A stretch of DNA of 35,564 nt from CAZLWA01 sp964563165 (GTDB lineage Bacteria > CLD3 > SB21): contig CAZLWA010000049.1 of the NCBI GenBank assembly GCA_964563165.1, forward strand, positions 1-35,564, read 5' to 3'. The position numbers were made by a program, and so were the translations under genes. Numbering within the stretch: position 1 is the stretch's first letter; each line of letters begins with the position of its first letter. Below are positions 32,814 through 35,564 of this stretch, piece after piece. The notes beneath the pieces were generated by a model. It worked only from the letters and a program-made list of their open reading frames with translations, had not been told where the DNA came from and made no database searches.

Positions 32814-33806
32814 TTACCCTCCGACTTGTGAGAAGACTGTATTTACCTGGATCATCTCGGGAATTCCGAGAGGATGATGTTCGGGTTTGTCAAGGACGAT
32901 CCGATCGCGAATCCATTGTTCAAGGTCTTCGTCCGTCGTCCCGCGGCGAATGAATTCTTTAATGTCCAGGCCCTCGTTGGAAAACAGGCACCATTTTAAT
33001 TTTCCGAGCGAGGTCAGCCGTACACGATTGCACGCGGAACAGAAATGGTCCGCGTACGGATCGATGAACCCGATTTTTCCTTTGAAACCCGGAATTTCGT
33101 GGACTTTTGCGGGGCCGGTTTTCACGGGCTCCACGACCGGAATAAGTTCGTATTTTTCTCCGACGATCTTTTTCAGTTCGTCGGTCTTGATGATCCGCGT
33201 GTCGTTAAATGTATTGCCGTACGAGGACGACGAGGGCATATATTCGATGAATCGGATATGGAACGGATGATCGCGCGCCAGTTCTACAAAATCCGGAATT
33301 TCATCCTCGTTGAATCCGTTCATCACGACCGTGTTGATTTTGACCGGATTGAATCCTATTTCCAACGCGTGCCAAATAGCTTTCCAGGTTTGTTCAAACC
33401 CGTCGAAACGCGCCATGCGTTCGAATTTTTCCCGGTGCATGGTATCAAGGCTGATATTGACGCGGTGCAGGCCCGCACGCTTAAGGTCGTCCGCGAGATC
33501 GTGCAGTAAATATCCGTTGGTCGTCATGGCGAAAGATCTCAGCGGAAGTTTTCCTATGCGCCGCACGAGCTCGACGATATCTTTGCGCACCGTAGGCTCG
33601 CCGCCCGTGATGCGGACTTTTTCAATTCCGAGGTTCACAAAAACCTTTACGATCCGCTCGAGCTCGTCGTAGGTAAGTAATTCTTCCCGGGGCATGAACT
33701 CCACGCCATCCGCCGGCATGCAATAGACGCAGCGGAAATTGCAGCGGTCGGTCACCGAAATGCGCAGATAATCTATTTTTCGATTAAATCCGTCAATGAG
33801 AGGCAT
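32814..33806 (-). CDS. moaA: GTP 3',8-cyclase (molybdenum cofactor biosynthesis protein A)
   Basis: 330 residues. Radical-SAM cluster motif CxxxCxxC at Cys22, Cys26 and Cys29 (DRCNFRCVYCMP), GGEP motif in RITGGEPTVR, and the second cluster in FCSACNRVRL with a later Cys in KWCLFSNEG. The protein ends VGG, the C-terminal Gly-Gly required in MoaA. It converts GTP to 3',8-cyclo-7,8-dihydro-GTP, the first step of molybdopterin synthesis. No other moa/moe gene or molybdoenzyme lies in the window. The start is set by the conserved MPLIDGFNRKIDYLRISVTD. Confidence 0.97.
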   Translation of the reverse strand: MPLIDGFNRKIDYLRISVTDRCNFRCVYCMPADGVEFMPREELLTYDELERIVKVFVNLGIEKVRITGGEPTVRKDIVELVRRIGKLPLRSFAMTTNGYLLHDLADDLKRAGLHRVNISLDTMHREKFERMARFDGFEQTWKAIWHALEIGFNPVKINTVVMNGFNEDEIPDFVELARDHPFHIRFIEYMPSSSSYGNTFNDTRIIKTDELKKIVGEKYELIPVVEPVKTGPAKVHEIPGFKGKIGFIDPYADHFCSACNRVRLTSLGKLKWCLFSNEGLDIKEFIRRGTTDEDLEQWIRDRIVLDKPEHHPLGIPEMIQVNTVFSQVGG

Positions 33807-33830
33807 AGATGTTTAATATGATCCGACGCT

Positions 33831-33850
33831 GCTTATGATAGCTTATGATT
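33831..33850. repeat. Tandem 10-bp direct repeat upstream of moaA
   Basis: GCTTATGATA is followed directly by GCTTATGATT, 25 bases before the moaA start on the opposite strand sense. It could be chance or a small operator; nothing else supports a role. Confidence 0.3.
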
Positions 33851-33931
33851 GGTTGTTGGCTAAATCATAAATCATCTGCGTGTCTCAGCGTCATAAACCT
33901 TTCGCTGTATCTTGGCCGTTATGAAAAAATT

Positions 33932-35564
33932 CTAAAAATCCGATCCGATCGAGAAATAATGTTTGACATCGCCGCCCTGAAAACGCGGATTGCGGATATT
34001 CCATGCCAGGTCATACCGCAAAATAAAAAATCCGACGAATGCACGGATCCCGAATCCGTAACCGATGCGCGCGTCCTGAAAGACACGTCCCGCCTCGCCG
34101 GGCAATCGCTGCGTCAATTTGAATTTACTCTCATTGTAGATGATATTTCCCTGGCGGTCAATATACCGGTACGTCGCGTTATGCGTGGAGCCGTTATTGG
34201 GATCAATGAACTGCTGATCACGGCCGCCCCATGCGAGGCCCATATCTATGAACGTCACTCCGCGAATGGATTGGAAAAACAACGGAAGCGGAAAACCTAA
34301 TTGCATAAAATGGATCAGCGGAAAACGAAATTCAAAGTTGGCAACCACATAGCGCGTTCCCTGCAACTCATAATAATCACTGCCGCGTATCGGCGATACG
34401 AACGTCGCGAGAAAATCTTCAAAAGTGTTGACGAGGATGTCGCCGTTGGTGAACCGCGGAACGATCCAGTTATCCAGTCCGCCGACAAAGAAGCGTTGAG
34501 GATTCCGGCCATACGTCGCGCCGCCGCTGGCCCGCATGGCGACCGCGTAATATTTTTGAAACCAAAAGTATTTTCTGAAATCCGCCGTCACGGTGGTGAA
34601 ACGCAATCCGCTTTTACCGTAACCCGGGCTTGCGGTCACTGCGATCTGCGCGCGATGCCCGTCGAAAGGCCCGAAATATGTATTCAACGCGTTGTCGGTT
34701 GTAAATGCGGCAGAGATAATCGTATTATTTGAACTGCGTGAGTTGCCGAGCCCGGTTAGTTCTTTTAAATTGCTATCAGCAACTATCGGTTGACCCATAT
34801 TATCGAATCCCACTATGAGGCTCTGAATAGCGTTGTCAAGCGTCGTTTCACGCGCCAATGTAAATTGCGTTATGCTGAGATCGAAACGGTTGAATTTGTT
34901 GATCGGACGCGACGCGGAAAGCCCGATACCATAATAGCGGAAGCGGACGAAACTGTCCGCGAATCCGTCGCTGCCCCGAATTGCCACTCCAGGGGCCGGT
35001 TCGGCCACATAATCGGTTGCAAATGAATACGCCGTGTGAAATGCGGAAATACCGTAATCCGTTTGTTTTGCCAGGTAATAATACGATCCGTAAAAACTGC
35101 TGTTCTTCAGGTCGAAGAATAAATTCGTTCCGAATTGCAGGCGATGATCGCCGAGAATATCGCTGAACGCCAATTGTGTGGTCCCTTGAAAACCAATGAA
35201 CGTGTTATACCCCGCCGATCCGTAAACCAGATCCGGCGTAAAACGCACGCGGTAATTACGCACGCGGTAATCGCCTTTGTCGTTTTTGTAAACTCTTTCC
35301 GGCAGCACGACGGTTTCGATCTCTTCTTCGTCTTTTTTGGCGGTCGTGTCTTTTTTCTCGTCCAGGCCGGCGAAGATGAAATTCTGGTACGAAACCGCGG
35401 CGGTCTCCTTCAATTTCAATCTAGTGGAATCGACTACCGTTGAGGAATCGGTAACCATTTTTGCCGCCGCCGATTCTTGTTTGGAAACATTATCATTTTT
35501 CTTCGTGATGCCGATTTCATCGGCCAGGGTTGTCGGCAGATCTTTTCCTTTACGGAATTTTTTC
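33932..35564 (-). CDS. C-terminal part of a large outer-membrane beta-barrel protein (truncated at window edge)
   Basis: The frame is open through the right edge: the 35 codons beyond the ATG at 35458 continue in frame without a stop (reading KDLPTTLADEIGI), so that ATG is internal and the gene starts outside the window. At least 543 residues are visible. A charged linker (DEKKDTTAKKDEEEIE) precedes VRNYRVRFTPDLVYGSAGYNTFIGFQGTTQLAFSDILGDHRL, which opens a C-terminal barrel with many aromatic strands, ending HYFSIGSDF with a terminal Phe. The barrel resembles Omp85/D15-like and TolB-propeller-fused barrels of FCB bacteria, where PD40 repeats lie N-terminal; that part is not visible, so the assignment is tentative. 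Confidence 0.6.
   Translation of the reverse strand, partial: KKFRKGKDLPTTLADEIGITKKNDNVSKQESAAAKMVTDSSTVVDSTRLKLKETAAVSYQNFIFAGLDEKKDTTAKKDEEEIETVVLPERVYKNDKGDYRVRNYRVRFTPDLVYGSAGYNTFIGFQGTTQLAFSDILGDHRLQFGTNLFFDLKNSSFYGSYYYLAKQTDYGISAFHTAYSFATDYVAEPAPGVAIRGSDGFADSFVRFRYYGIGLSASRPINKFNRFDLSITQFTLARETTLDNAIQSLIVGFDNMGQPIVADSNLKELTGLGNSRSSNNTIISAAFTTDNALNTYFGPFDGHRAQIAVTASPGYGKSGLRFTTVTADFRKYFWFQKYYAVAMRASGGATYGRNPQRFFVGGLDNWIVPRFTNGDILVNTFEDFLATFVSPIRGSDYYELQGTRYVVANFEFRFPLIHFMQLGFPLPLFFQSIRGVTFIDMGLAWGGRDQQFIDPNNGSTHNATYRYIDRQGNIIYNESKFKLTQRLPGEAGRVFQDARIGYGFGIRAFVGFFILRYDLAWNIRNPRFQGGDVKHYFSIGSDF

Noticed and set aside
32657..32953. 98-residue + strand frame
   Set aside because: It runs into the antisense of moaA, has no RBS and no recognisable features.

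Overview
The window (about 35.6 kb, GC close to one half) looks like chromosome from a Gram-negative bacterium of the Bacteroidetes/FCB superphylum or a related candidate phylum. The evidence is a carboxypeptidase-regulatory plus DUF5686-type outer-membrane protein, a CBM9-like plus DUF5916 outer-membrane protein, a giant subtilase with FG-GAP repeats and a C-terminal secretion-sorting (T9SS type A / FlgD-like) domain, two porins and several lipoproteins. Shine-Dalgarno sites (AAAGGA, AAGGAG, AGGAG) and TATAAT-like -10 boxes are visible at several genes, so this is probably not a classical Bacteroidia genome. I cannot place it more finely.

Layout. 1-1308: secreted 34-residue repeat protein with an invariant SSSS motif. 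1471-3870 (+): DUF5686-like outer-membrane protein. 3874-5253 (-): FAD-linked 2-hydroxyacid oxidase/dehydrogenase. 5398-5952 (+): small two-helix membrane protein. 6131-10363 (-): 1410-residue secreted subtilase. 10364-10835: no intact gene, but a frameshifted relic of a beta-propeller (Reg_prop) gene. 10836-14131 (+): TerC-family membrane protein followed by two parvulin/SurA-like lipoproteins. 14161-20770 (-): DUF5916 protein, NUDIX CoA-pyrophosphatase-like enzyme, glycogen debranching enzyme and imidazolonepropionase (hutI).

The functional centre is 20889-29367 (+), a complete phosphate-starvation module: OprP/OprO-like porin, pstS, a strong terminator, then pstC, pstA, pstB, phoU, phoB and phoR. 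Upstream of the porin and again upstream of pstC I see arrays of TTAACA/ATAACA-like hexamers at exact 11-bp period, each ending just before a -10 box. This is the layout of a Pho box, here of the four-repeat TTAACA type known from Bacillus PhoP rather than the E. coli CTGTCAT type. The module therefore appears to carry its own sensor, regulator, binding sites, outer-membrane channel, binding protein and ABC transporter, transcribed as two Pho-controlled units.

Convergent with phoR are glpD, a cysteine-less carboxymuconolactone-decarboxylase-like protein, a second porin, moaA, and an outer-membrane barrel gene cut by the right edge (33932-35564, all -).

A second theme is short interspersed repeats at gene junctions: a CACGGAT family (1330-1433), a REP-like palindrome pair (5964-6094), an AATTCCAAA tract (17300-17390) and a CCACAGAG inverted-repeat family (19445-19509, 24604-24752, degenerate at 26458-26480). 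Two of these lie inside the pst operon. They produce spurious N-terminal extensions of the NUDIX and pstA reading frames, which I have trimmed. I saw no rRNA, tRNA, CRISPR array, phage or insertion-sequence transposase.
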